Positions 1 to 12,200 of a stretch of 64,000 bases of DNA are shown piece by piece. The position numbers and the translations under genes were made by a program. Origin of the DNA: Trichostrongylus colubriformis (Eukaryota > Nematoda > Chromadorea > Rhabditida > Trichostrongylidae). The DNA lies in contig OZ022261.1 of the NCBI GenBank assembly GCA_963978905.1, positions 6,139,992-6,203,991 of the forward strand, written 5' to 3'. The notes below the pieces were generated by a model. That model was not told the DNA's origin. It worked only from the letters and a program-made list of their open reading frames with translations, and did not search any database. Within the stretch, counting starts at the first letter, position 1. Each line of letters opens with the position of its first letter.

Positions 1-1172
1 CTCTTCCTACAATGCGTCTCCGACAGCGGCGGACGGCGGGGTGGGCACTTGCTCGGGGGCCCCGCCCGCCCGGCCGAGACTTTGTGGTGCCGTATCTTAG
101 CCGAAGTCACATTTTTTCGCATGAACCTTTGTCTGCGGCCCATATTACGCAAATCCAACATAAATGTACTGGTAATAAAAAAACTTTTTTCCTGTGGATG
201 ATTTCCTCGAAGATCAACACTTCTGTTAAATGCTGACCCCTTACTTGTGACCCTTTGCCTCTCGAAAGGACCTAATGGTCTGTATCATGTGAGTCAAAGC
301 AGGTGGGACGTAGGGCAGCGTCACGTGTAGATAACACAAATGGGAGCAAAAAGAAGGATACCCATCGTGCGTGCTCGCGTTAAAGGCGTCCATAAGCCCG
401 AACTAGTGGGGTCATTGTGGGGAATCACCCCACAGCTTGGAATGCCACTGTTCGGGTTAAATGGGAATTTCTTGTACTTATGCAATTATTTTGTCCGAAA
501 ATTTTCTCCGTGCTCTACTGATCCGAATACTCCATGAACGTTGCGATTAAATTTTGTCGGAGTTTTCCTCTGCGCCCGATTAATTCGAATACTCCATCAG
601 ATGTGAATAATCAATCGAGCGGTAGAGAAATATCGAGAACTTCAAATGACCAAATCTTCTACCAACTGATGACTGGCCATAATTACCTTCGCATGAAAAT
701 GATTTATTCCCTACACTCTCGCTTTTCCTTTTTTTTTTTGTTTCTACATTTCACAACTTGTTTTGCGACATCCTCACGATGACTTACTCATCCACTGAGA
801 AAGCACAATTGCTGCATGAGATATTCGCGTGATCAAAGATGTCATTTGGTGAAACATTACTTGATTTAGGAGTCAGACTCTCACCTTGATGGGTTCCACT
901 CAATTGCTGTTCATTATTATTTTATCCTTTATTGCCTTTGTACTATGTCAAGATGGAGATCCGTATCAGGAAGTGAAAAGCATCAATCCAATCATGAGGT
1001 GAGCCTAGGGAATCTCTTTATTCCAAAACAGGCTGACTCACTACATAGAGTTGAGCAGCTCTCCCTAGGGTAGTTCACTACGTAATTCGACGCTATTTTG
1101 TAATGGAAAAAACTTGGTGTGATAAGCGTGTACATAGCTCATTACAAAAATTATTCACCAGTCGTAGACATA
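1..1172. other. Unassigned sequence, no gene seen
   Basis: GC-rich for the first 80 bases, then AT-rich. The open frames here (12-236, 340-537, 534-782) are short, lack splice partners in phase and resemble no family I know. I see nothing I can support. Confidence 0.5.
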
Positions 1173-1636
1173 CTGTAGCGCTCAAAAGTCTTCGGCCGAA
1201 ACTTTTTTGTCATAACTTTCTTTCTACTTGACCAAATTTGACAAAATTTCAATATGTGGTGCCTGACTTGACACTTTTCATGGTTTTTTTACAAGAATTT
1301 ACTAAAAGACCACCGAAAAAAAGTAAAAGGCTTGGCCAGGGAAAACGGCTTTCTTCACAAAAACAAAACCCTCAGAGAACATTAATATTTTGTAGGAAGA
1401 CCACGACTTTCGATGACAGCGGCACAGCGGAATGGCATAGCGATGGCACTCCAAAAACAAAAAATTTCATATAGCCACGTAACCTACACCGTTGAGCGCC
1501 AAAATAGTATATTAAGAATGCAGTGTCTCCAGGAACAACGTACTAAAATTTCCCTCAGATCGGTCCAGTCGCAAAAAGTTACAAGTGAAAAATCCAAGTG
1601 AAAGACCATTTCACCGAAGACTTTTGAGCGCTACTG
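1173..1636. mobile_element. Non-autonomous Tc1/mariner-type element
   Basis: About 25 bp terminal inverted repeats face each other: GTAGCGCTCAAAAGTCTTCGG reads inward from 1175 and its reverse complement ends near 1636. Both ends are flanked by TA, the target duplication of Tc1/mariner elements. The left terminus differs from the right by one base (CTGTAG against CAGTAG). The 464 bp inside encode no recognisable transposase, so this is a MITE or a deleted copy. Related half-ends (TTTGAGCGCTAC) recur near 3105. Confidence 0.7.
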
Positions 1637-1800
1637 TATATGTGGCAGATTTCCGGTTGAAATGCCAATCCTTACATAAAGTTGTTTTACTGTGAACTTT
1701 TGAGCGAATAACCAACATAAATTATTTACATGATTTCTAATGACATTGGTTTTCTGCAATTAAGGCTCTGCAGTGACATCTGTTATCGTCCAATACACAT

Positions 1801-1941
1801 AAAGTCCATTTCGGAGCGCTTGATAGGGCGTGGCCTACGGACTTGGGTGAGAGTGTGTTGAACTCTCTCACCCCGCCCCACACTCCCACTTTCGCCACTC
1901 AGGCCACGCACGCCCTGTCTAGCTTTGTGGAATGGACCGTA
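1801..1941. mobile_element. MITE family A, copy 1
   Basis: Palindromic short element. The left end reads GTCCATTTCGGAGCGCTTGA, followed by GGGCGTGGCCTACGGACTTG. The right end carries the diverged reverse complement (GGCCACGC ... GGAATGGACCGTA). Between them is a CTCTCACCC-rich core. The same ends occur at 4298, 14139, 20847 and 21012, so this is a dispersed family, not a gene. Confidence 0.75.
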
Positions 1942-2379
1942 GGATGTCATCATTCGGACAGGACTTGGCACCGTAGCGCGGCGCGATAGGTGCGAGCTAG
2001 GGTTGCTGTTGTAGTCCGGTACTGAGGTGACTACGCCTTACACAAGAAGCAGGACAGTGCAATCGCTATGGAACCCAAGTATTACGCCGAACTCAGCTCG
2101 CACGCAGCGCGCCGTACGCCACGGTGCAAGATTCTGTTCTAACGAGAAAAAAGTGTTCAAGCTCTAATGGATGATATCCGGCAGAGTACTAGTTTTACTA
2201 TTACCTACGTAAGGCGCTGGTGCACTACATTTGTTGTAGAGTGTGCCCTTCAAAACCAACTGTAAGGGCAAATGTGGCTGGATAGCCCCGAGCACTGATT
2301 GTCAATTTTGCACAAGCTGCCCATCTCATTATTTGACCATCCAGTTTTGGAACTGTCTCTGACCTTTACAGACACCGGA

Positions 2380-2790
2380 AGGGGTAAATTCGATAGACTG
2401 TGGAATATGAAAGTAGGGGTGCTCAACAATGTTACAGCAGTGCAGGAACGAGGCAGAACGGCGAAAACCCGAGTAGTAGGAACCCGAAACCCCTCCCCCC
2501 CCCCTCCCTCTCTCTCGCAGCGCTCTGCGTCACTAGCCGGGATAGACTGCAGACGGGCAAGTAGGCTTAATCAGCCACAAGCGAAAGTTTTTCTGCCTTT
2601 CGCCGGCAACTCGCCCGGCAGCAGGATTGTAGGACGACACGCCGTGCTGCGCAGTCGTGATAAGACCCCAAGCCGCGCTTTTTCAGTGCGGGTTTCGCAC
2701 CACTTTACCTCTTCTGAAAAGGAAGGTTCGTTTTCAGAGAACATGCGTTCACAGTTCTCATATTCCCTCACCTCTCCCGATGCCTTGTAG
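2380..2790. mobile_element. Repeat family D, copy 1
   Basis: This block matches 20001-20392 on the same strand and 27455-28060 in inverted orientation. Shared landmarks are a GGGGTAAAT start, ACGGCGAAAACCCGAG, GCGTCACTAGCCGG, ACGCCGTGCTGCG and TTTTCAGAGAACAT, ending in a CCCTCACC-type terminus that is roughly the complement of the start. The reading frames inside are broken in the other copies, so I treat it as a non-coding mobile element. Confidence 0.65.
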
Positions 2791-3870
2791 ACATGTATGC
2801 CTATTCTGGCTATGGGACCTACCGGTGGAAGAAGTCTTCAGAACCTCGTGAAGAACATTCCTTTTGAGAATAGCGTTTGAAAACGCATATACCGACTGTG
2901 AACTTATTGCATTTAGCCACTTTATCTGGGATTCTTCCTTAGTTGCCTGAATGAGACACTCCAATGACTTCTTGCAGATACTGGGCACAGTCGAGGCTAC
3001 GTAGGAAACTGCCTCTGCTCGAGAAGCTTGCCTCTAAGAAGTGAGTTGATATTTGTTTGTGAAAAGAGGTTCTTGAACTAGACAGGCAATCCAACTATTT
3101 AGTTTTTGAGCGCTACTTCTTGCATACCAAGAGGAAATGATTGAAGAAATCGCGTCCTATCAGCGCTAAAATTGATAGCAACAATATAGTATAGGGTGTG
3201 CGTCAGAATTGTCCAACTAGAAAATCACTGCGTCAAGCGAGTTGCATCGCCGCGCGCGCCTCAAGTGCCTTGCTTGCCCCGCCGAAGTGCGCTGGAGGGC
3301 GTGGCCACCTCCTACCCGCGTGCCCTTACCTATTCGGACAATCGTGACGCACATCCTTGATTCTCACCCAAGTCAGACTCTTCTAATGTCACTCTTTGAA
3401 ATAATCATTCCAGAAAGGAAGCAATGGATTCACAAAAATATCGCAATTGCTACTTTTCCCCGGTGCAATGCCAGTTACCGGTACTGATCAATATAGACCC
3501 GTTGGCCAATGCTATCAAGCCGGACTTGCCACAGGACCTCTATGCTCGTTTTAGAAGATACCGAAAATAATCACATCAGTGTAAAAGTGACATGTATGTA
3601 TGCATCGGTGGTTACGTATAAATGGCAATCATCGTAGTATGTCTGTCTTTGTGTCTGTAGGTTCGATTCGTCTGTTAGTACATGAATGTGTGCATATGTG
3701 TTTGAATGTGCATGATAAGGGTATGTGCCATCGGATTTTGACATACGTGGCATATTCAATTATAAAATGAAAAAAAAATTTTCATCGACGATTGTCCGTA
3801 CTTTTGTAATGGATAAATGCTAGTACAGTGTTATTCTGAGGCTTTTGTTTATAGTGAGATTATCACGTCA
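2791..3870. other. Unassigned sequence
   Basis: No open frame here resembles a protein family. A half-terminus like that of the Tc1-type element at 1173 lies near 3105 (TTTGAGCGCTAC). A GT/ATGTG-rich stretch (3590-3750) looks like simple low-complexity DNA. Confidence 0.4.
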
Positions 3871-3976
3871 CAAAAAGACGATCCCGCGCGCGGTTCACGC
3901 CCCTGAGTTAAAATGCGGTTTACGCCCCTATGAAAAAAGACGATCCCACGCGCGGTTCACGCCCCTGTGGGAAAAT
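3871..3976. repeat. Two-unit tandem repeat, period about 62 bp
   Basis: The string AAAGACGATCCC, then CGCGCGGTTCACGCCCCTG, occurs twice about 62 bp apart, with a half-unit (TGCGGTTTACGCCCCTATG) between. A 131-codon open frame (3845-4240) exists only because the repeat happens to be open. Its N-terminal half is repeat-encoded and I do not call it a gene. Confidence 0.6.
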
Positions 3977-4297
3977 GGTAGCGCTACACATGGTCCTCAA
4001 TGCTACTTCCGAAATTTGGTCCGCGGATTGGAAGATGAAATGTTGAAGGAACAAAAAATCAAGTTTCTTATTAAAAAAAATAGTCTGAAATTCAATCAAA
4101 TACAAAAGTGTGGGGATCGCAGTCTCTACGATGAAAACCTCGGTAAAACCCTGCCTCAACGACTCCATGCTGTTTCCCAAATAAAACGATCTATGTATAG
4201 CTCTTATCCGTTTAATATGTCAGTAATAGACGAACGCTAACCTTACCGACGGTCAGCTACTCCACTTCCAGAGCAGCAACGGATCGCAAACGATTTA

Positions 4298-4465
4298 CAC
4301 TCCATTTCGTAGCGCTTGATTGGGCGTGTCCTGCGGAAATGGGTGAGTGGCGAGAGTGAGAGTGCGTGACGAGAGTGAGAGTGTGTGACGGGCCGAAAGA
4401 GTTTGATACACTCTCACCCAAGTCCGTAGGCCACGCCCAATCCAGCGCAGCGAAATGGACTGTAT
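4298..4465. mobile_element. MITE family A, copy 2
   Basis: Ends read CTCCATTTCGTAGCGCTTGA and, on the right, the complement of CAGTCCATTTCGCTGCGCTG. The core carries direct GAGAGTGAGAGTGYGTGACG repeats. It belongs to the family described at 1801. Confidence 0.75.
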
Positions 4466-6276
4466 GTACTTCACCCGCGGTCCGTCTCAGCCGAACGCCA
4501 TAGCCCAGTGCTCCAGAGAGGCGTTCGCATCTGTACTGACACCAATGTGGACCATTCAGCATGAGCTCTTGCCACAATGCAAAGAAATACGAGGTGTTTA
4601 CAAAGTATTCGAGAAGAACAACATGCACATCCCGGCTTTCCTTCGACGTGCTCTTCTTAGATAACTAACCCAAACAGTTTTATGGCAGGCATTGTCAAAA
4701 CTATTGCACACCAAGGGAGTAGGTTCACATTCAGGATGATATAGGCATTCCAAATTCATCTATGGGCTGACAGATCAGTCCGCACCGCAACCACAGAAGC
4801 CTTGCCCTTACAACAGCTAGAAGGTGAATCATTATGGTTGTGGACCAGGGCCCTCGAACTGGAGCTCCGCGTGCCACAACTGTGTGCTGCTTCCAATATA
4901 TGTTGGCCGCGCGAATGAGTGTGACCATGATGTGCGTTCACCTCGACCCAATTCGAGTGTCCTGTCTTACACACGTAAAACTGCATCATATTCTGGAAAG
5001 GTTTTCTCGGATCATGCCTCTGCTTTTATTTTTACATGGATCAACCCTCATTTTTCATAAACATGTATCACGGTACAGAACCTCTACAGTCAACGTGGAT
5101 TGTATGACAAACTACTAGACACAAAGACCCAGGACTACTTTTGTCGTTCCTCTACAATTACTCTGTTTTCTATCCTTTCCCATACTATACGAAATGGGTC
5201 CACCACAGTCTGGACATACGTTCCAAGGCTAGGATTCTGGGGAAGTCCCCGTCAGACATGGGCTCGAAGCTCAATTGTAGTCCACTGAGATTGCAACTTC
5301 ACTTACGACGAATCTTCGTGTTAGCACGTGAATACAATTTGACCATAATGAGTAGCAGGAACCAGGCGATGTACAGCCAGTAGCCTTATCCCCCATACGA
5401 ATGGAAGGCTTGGTTGGACTGACCGGGGGCGTGCATGCGGGATAATCCCCGCACCATGAGAGTGAATATCCATTACGAGATGAGACTTCACGGTCATATC
5501 ACAAATGAATTATGTTCAATCTTCATTAAACAAGAAAATAATGTGAAAAGAAATCTCAAAAACACGTTATTCGCAACCGCAAAGAAACTTCAAAGGCACA
5601 ATAGGTCTAGGGAGCCTATACAGTGAGTGGCAAAACAAAGGCACAATGTGTCAACGAATAACATTGCTAAAACAACCTGATAATGGCAAAGCATGGATCG
5701 AAAAACAATCTGAAACTATCCCGTTATGTAGCGAATTACTCGCTTTGAAATCTAGAAACTTGCCAACTGAAATACTAGGCTACATTCCCGACTCAATTGC
5801 AGCTTAATAACTTCGATTTCAAGCCTAGCAGTAACGCAAAGAAAACAAGACGATTCGTTATGACAAAGAGACTTCACCAGTAAAGAAACAGAGGCTGATA
5901 TTATAACCACTGCAGTGAAGTGGAATAATATTTCAAATCCGTAAGCATATCAAAATGTGAAAGTAACAAATTGAGTAAAAAAAACAATCATAAAACTGTG
6001 CAAGCAAATATAAAAAGACCGAACGATCTGAAACTCAAATATACACCAGGGAGTACAGAAGCAATATATGAACTTCACCATGCAACCTCATTAACAATGG
6101 GAATAAATACGAAACTTGGTTAAACCACAACAAGCAAATAATATAAATCTTTTTCTGAGCCTAAAAACTTATCTGTAATACTCCAATAGAGTTCACAATC
6201 TTGCCAAACAACTTCAAAACCGCAGCGAATGTACGTAGAACGCAGCGATACTCCCTCACTTTTTAAACCTAGCAAT
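4466..6276. other. Unassigned spacer downstream of the minus-strand gene
   Basis: AT-rich from 5500 onward. Open frames are at most 94 codons, overlap each other in several frames and show no splice-compatible chain. The 3' untranslated region of the minus-strand gene must lie immediately left of 6277, but I could not identify its poly(A) signal. Confidence 0.4.
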
Positions 6277-9200
6277 CTACCAGATTAATTCGCTGGCGTA
6301 TTGATGAGATCGAAAATCTGGAACGCGCGTCTGCATTGCCATACCACAAATCGGATGAGAGGTGCTTTGTATCGCTGGCAGAACATTCTCATGACGAGTC
6401 ACTGTGCACTGGATCGGAGCGAAGATATTAGACGAAAGCGCACCACTTCGAGGGTAAGCAATCGAAGTCGGCGCAACAGGTGCCAGTATTTGTGACAGTG
6501 AGCTCGGCGGATTGAAGTGAGACAGTGTCAACTGAGACACACCAGCAAACGGGTTGAACGAAGAAGGTAAAACCGCCTTAGGGTGTGGAATCCTTAAATG
6601 AGTCCCTTGTAGGTTACTTGCCAATGAATAATGTACAAAGAAGTTCACTCACTCGGAGCCCGGCAAAGGCGGCTGAGGTGAATGCATCAAGATGCGCTGG
6701 AGTTTCTGAAACTTGGAGCTTGAGATCATATCAGAGTCATCGTGTCCCTTAATACCCCCAAGCGTTGAAAATTTTCAGTAAATCCACGGCACACGGCGAT
6801 TGTAAGAAAGCAGTAAATGGCAAAAAGCAATACAAGGAAATTTGAGACAGAGAAAATTGAATTCTGTCGAACCTTCTGACCATCATCGCTTTTAAGGTGC
6901 TCGTCTATGTCCTGTGCTGTCATGTTCACGTAGGCGAACAATGGTCTAGACACACTGAAACACACTGAATACTACCCACAGCACATGCTATACGCTGAAG
7001 ATCGTCTTCGTGGTTTCCTCGTGTTCTTTCGGTTGCCTTCACGTTAGTGTTAAGCTGAAGCTGAGGTGGTGCGGTGTTAAAGCAGGCAGGGTAGCAGGGA
7101 TAGTAAAACACCCAACAAACCACACGACATGCAATCAAAATTTTATCAGCTTACCTATCAACAGTAGTGCCACCAGTTTTACCAAGGAAGCCTATCGCAA
7201 ACTTCTGCATTTGCTCAACATGCTCGAGAGAGACTCTACCAGGTATGTACAGTAATGTTCTGAAAAAAGCCATGCCAATTCATCAGGAAGAGTGCGAACA
7301 GAAATATTCAGTGGAAAGATGACATATCAGAGCACCCCGAGGGGTTTGTATTACTTTTCGTGAAGCGTAATCTACATAACTCTACGGAGCAGCTAATCGT
7401 GTGTCACAGAAAACGGATCAAGTACCTCTAGTGCTAGAGCAAAGTGACTGATGCCCATCGAGACTACTGATTGAGCATCGTCGACAGTTTAAATTATTTG
7501 AAATCAAAATGATTCAGAGCTTGTAGAAAGTTTAATAGTTAAAAACATGTTCGTATTACCCTTCCGCCTTGCTAGACGCATTTGACGTCAAGAAACTGGA
7601 TTGACCGGTCCCGTCATGAGCGGTCCTAGCGGTTCCATGCGGACTCACATTCCCAGGATCGAATATCTGAGAAGTGAAGGGATGGAGAGCGTGCAATCTT
7701 TCTCGGCTGAATAATGTTGAGCCTGCTTATACCTCTGAGTGCATGACAACTATCATCGGTGGTCATTAAGGCCAGCATACATACTTGGGACCTATTGAAT
7801 CAGGCGCCCATCCCAAAATGCGACAGATACGAGCAGAAATCTAAGCGATATCAAGGGCGAACCGATAGCATAAGGAGTATGTTCAAAACTCAGGTGTGCC
7901 AGCACTGATAACTGCCATACCACTCGTAGTTTTAGTGGTGTCCCATGTCATTAACACAAGGAAGATAACCTACAACACATCAGCTGAATGACTACCCACT
8001 ATAGAGCAACGGAGAGGTAGTGCTAGTAGAAAGCGACATTATGACTCTGATACAATTACCTTTTTTAGCGCGTACAAAAACCATTCCATGATAAGAAAGT
8101 TTATAAGTGGGAAATTACCTCTTCTGCTTTTCTTTTTCGAGGGCATGGGAAATCGGGCTCGATCACTTTCCGAACTGATCGAAATGTTTGGCATCCTTTA
8201 CGGAGGCATCTGTAAAGAGTGTGAAATGAATGCTGCCTTTTAGCGTAGTAAACCGAGCAAAGTTAAAAAAAAACGAAGTTGACCTGTAGGCTGCATATTC
8301 TCGGATTTCACCCTTGTATTTACTTTTCCGTATGCACAGCTTCATGGGGTAATCACACAAATGACAACGAATCTCTTCAGGAACTTCAGTAGTTTGTCCG
8401 TTGAAGGATACAAGATGACCCGAAGAAGAAGCACTAGCTGAAGCAAGAATCGTGTAGCTCTAATCTTCTGGTGCTTCATTCCGACCTACCGCATTGAGAG
8501 GAAGTTGAATTCACTGAAGTCATCCCCTCCAGCTTGACAGGGCCTGACATCCTTGTCGGGAGCGAATCACGACGAGTGGAGAACCCCTCGGAACCATGAT
8601 TCGGCGTGCCGGACGATTTTGACTAAAAAGACGAGACACAATATTAGGTAAGAAACGACCTGTGACTTACTCCCCCAAGTTACAGTACAATCTTCCGCGC
8701 CAGGACCTCGCCCGTCAATGCTTGCAGATCAAACGACATGACGCGGCATACTTGCGATGGTAGTGACTGCCGTACACGAGACGCTGCACGCATCCCATTG
8801 AAGTCCCGAAATCGCAATCGAGCGAAATCTCCATGATCGTACCAGTGCGGTCGCTGCGTGAGTCGAGTCCTTCCAGTTTATACTTATGATTAAGCTACAC
8901 GGAACTTCTTATTATAGCGTTTTTCGCTGCAGCTCGAAAAGTGTTTCAATCACACCAAATATCATCTAGAAATTACGAATAGAAGTACCTTTTGGATGAA
9001 ACCGATCCTAGAATCATATTCAATGGTGATGTAGCAACCGTTCAGCGAAGCGCTATGCACAATCTACGAAACAACTCAGGTAACTATCCGGTTGTTTGAT
9101 GTCAAATTGTAAGAAAGTGCACAATAGGCCCGCAGTTTTATTGCTTTCAATTGAAGTTTGGATGCGTAACGTTCAAGGCCGCCGTCACGCTTCGCTATTT

Positions 9201-12200
9201 TGCGGTCTTAGGATGCGGTTATACCTTGCGACACGTCCGGACTGTCCGGTTCGGACGAATCGCGCGGTCCACACCATCGAATTCTCGCAAAATTGCAGAC
9301 TGCGACGCACGCTACAGTAGTGCGCACGCACTACCCAGCTTTTGATAGCTTCAGTGCATCTGTGTATTGTGCACAGATTTTTTTCGATTCGTTTGTGATT
9401 GCATGTTCGTGTAACAAGTTTGATTGTTCGTTGTTTCACATGACGTGCTTTCGTTTCCGAAGCTTTCAAAAGCTGGGCAGTGCACGCGCAACTACTGTAG
9501 CATGCGTCGCGGCCTGCAATTTTGCGACAGTTCGATCGTGTGGACCACTCGCAAGGTGTAACCTCAGCCTTTTACGGTGTCGTGGCTCCGCACTCGAAGT
9601 TGCGGCATTGCAAAACCTCAAGAACGCCGAACCGCGTGCGAAAGTGCGACACCGCAAAATCGCGGAATCGCAATATCGCGAAGCGTGACGGTGGCCAAGG
9701 TACTGCGATTTCCCGAAATCGTGAAATCGCAGATTGCCTTGGTCAATATGTTCTCAATATTCGCCATGTCATAAGAGCAATCTAACTGGCAGAGAAGCAT
9801 TTTGAGTGCTACCGCAGTGAGAGGGATATCCCACCATGGAAGCTCTTTTACTTAAGCCTGAAAGGGGAAGAGACCACTTCCTTCTTCCACTGCAGTTTGG
9901 GTTAAAAAAAAATACGCCTGAGAGGGTGAATCGGCCCCTTCCCCCATTTCTCGGCAATGCTTAGGTACTAATCTTTTTGTAAGACGCTCCTACTCACTAC
10001 GATACCGCTGCCTTTGTTTCGAGAAAAGGGTTAAGCACATCGTGAACTCACAGTAACATCAGATTTGCTCTTCATAGCTGCAAGTGCCTCGGCGAGCGTC
10101 GGATTGAGCTGATCAAGAGTGAGGTTATTATTGTAGGATTGGGATGCCGTCGTACGTGGTCTACGAATGCCAATGACACCACCTAATGTCATAGGAGGAT
10201 ATTTCGACTCATTTTTGATGAGTATATTATTGCCTGCAATACTAATTATTTTTGTCGGCTAAGTATCTCTACGCATTCCTGTTAGACCGACCTGGAGACG
10301 TAACCTGATGATGACCTGTAGACAAAGATTGACTTCCTGCTATGCCAGATACGTGACTCAGCTGTGGCATGTGCGATCCATTAATATCGTTTGCCATTTG
10401 TTTGAAAGAAGTGCTTGTAGATGCTGTCATTGAAAGCTGTTGAGCATGTATGAGGGAATCCATTGCTGACTGTTGTGAGTATTCCATGGAGTCGGCAAGA
10501 GGCTGGAAATGCGAGACTGAATAAGTCCAGCTCAGGTACCATTATACCATCTATTAGGTTGTCCCAAAAGTCTTGTCTAATTTTTTTCGATCATCACTTT
10601 TTATTTTTTTTCGTCCAACAAATAATAATTAGGCAACAAAGTATTGACCATTGTTATCGGCAACCCTCTGCCACTTTACAGGAAAATCGTTGATTACCTT
10701 CTCCCAGAACTCTGGGTTCTGAGAGTGGAAGAAGTCAGCGATCGCCTTCGCAAGCAAGTCATAATCAACGAATTTTCTCTTGGCCAGGAAGGATTCGAGA
10801 GGATGGGTAAGGTGATAGTCAGAAGGGGCAATGTCTGGAGAGTACGGTGGGTGGGGCAGCACATCCCAGCCGAGCTCCTATAACTTAGCCTGGGTACTTT
10901 TCGCGAAATGGGAGCGGGCGTCGTCATGAAGAAGGGTGACCGCGGACTTTTCCGGCACTTTTCTCGAACATCGACGGCGAGCTGCTGGAGCTGGTGGGTG
11001 CATACGGTAGCGGTGACTGTCTCGCCTTGTACCAGCACCTCGCGGAAAAGCATTCCTTCCTCGTCCCAGAACCAGCACAGTCCCAAGCGTGGTTTGTCTT
11101 TCATGTCAATCTCGCCGTTGCTGAAGCTGATGAACCAGCGGCGCACGGTCAAGTAGCTCACACATCCCTTGCCCAATGCAGCGCTGATAAAGTGGCAAGC
11201 TTCCGTCGTTTTGGTGCCGCAAGACCGCTCATAGTAGATGACACCGCGAGTTGGGTGGGTATCGACAACGGGCATTGTAGCTCTCTCCACGGGATCTGGT
11301 GGGTCAATGTATATTTTCCTAGAAAGCTTAGGGAACGTTCTACCATATTCCTGAACCGTCTAGACCTGTCTCGAAGTGAACAAGAGTTACTGATTTTTTT
11401 TTGGGAAAATATGACAAGACTTTTGGGACAACCTAATATTACTGTTCATCATTTCTGTATTATCATTCGGATCACAGAGAATCCAAAAAACGATTCAGAC
11501 TGAGATATGACTCGCTCCAAAGTTTGCCCATTGGTTGTGTACCCTTATGCCAGGATTTCGCATGGCGGCGTGTCGCAAGCGAAGGTATGCGGATGAGCTG
11601 AAGGCGATGTGTTGTTGGGTGGGTTGCAAAGCGATTACAATCAACTGTGTATGGCGCCCCTAGCATCACCGTGCGATCGCACATGACTCAACTATTGCGG
11701 CTCGCATAGCTTGCACACACCGCGTAGCACGCCGCTCCTCATGGTGTGAAATTCTGACATGATTGGACACACCTGAGCCAATTTATAATGTATGCCTATT
11801 AAATCTTATCCGCAGCGACTCGCTTTGAGGCTGGACAGAACCAGCACTGTTATCGAACGATTTGATCACGCTCACAAAAGCGAATCACTTTCGAAAAATA
11901 TCGCAACGATTGTTATGTGAGCTGTTGCCCAGTTTCCTCAATTGGAGCCTCCGTGAGCCTTCGCGATTTTGTGGCGTCGCTTTTTCGCGCCCGATACCGT
12001 GATTTCAAAATCCTACCTTGGCCGCCGCACTTTTGCTCGCCAGGCTCCGGCATTGAGATTGTGCAATGCCGTAACCTCGCGTGCGGAGCCACGACATCAC
12101 AATCGTAGAATCGCAAAATTACCAAAACGTAAAATCGCAAAGTTTGACGGCAGCCATTGACGTAATTTCGCATGCGGAGTCACGACACGGTAAAATCGCG

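Noticed and set aside
2299..2790. 163-codon plus-strand frame
   Set aside because: It coincides with repeat family D; the frame is not maintained in the other copies.
8646..8895. Extra minus-strand exon of the zinc-ribbon gene (frames containing MEISLDCDFGTSMGCVQRLV or SFDLQALTGEVLARKIVL)
   Set aside because: Two overlapping frames look protein-like, but neither joins in phase to exon 5 at 8622, whereas exon 4 (10052) joins exon 5 directly in phase 0.
10994..11503. 169-codon plus-strand frame
   Set aside because: Antisense shadow of the mariner transposase at 10554-11436.
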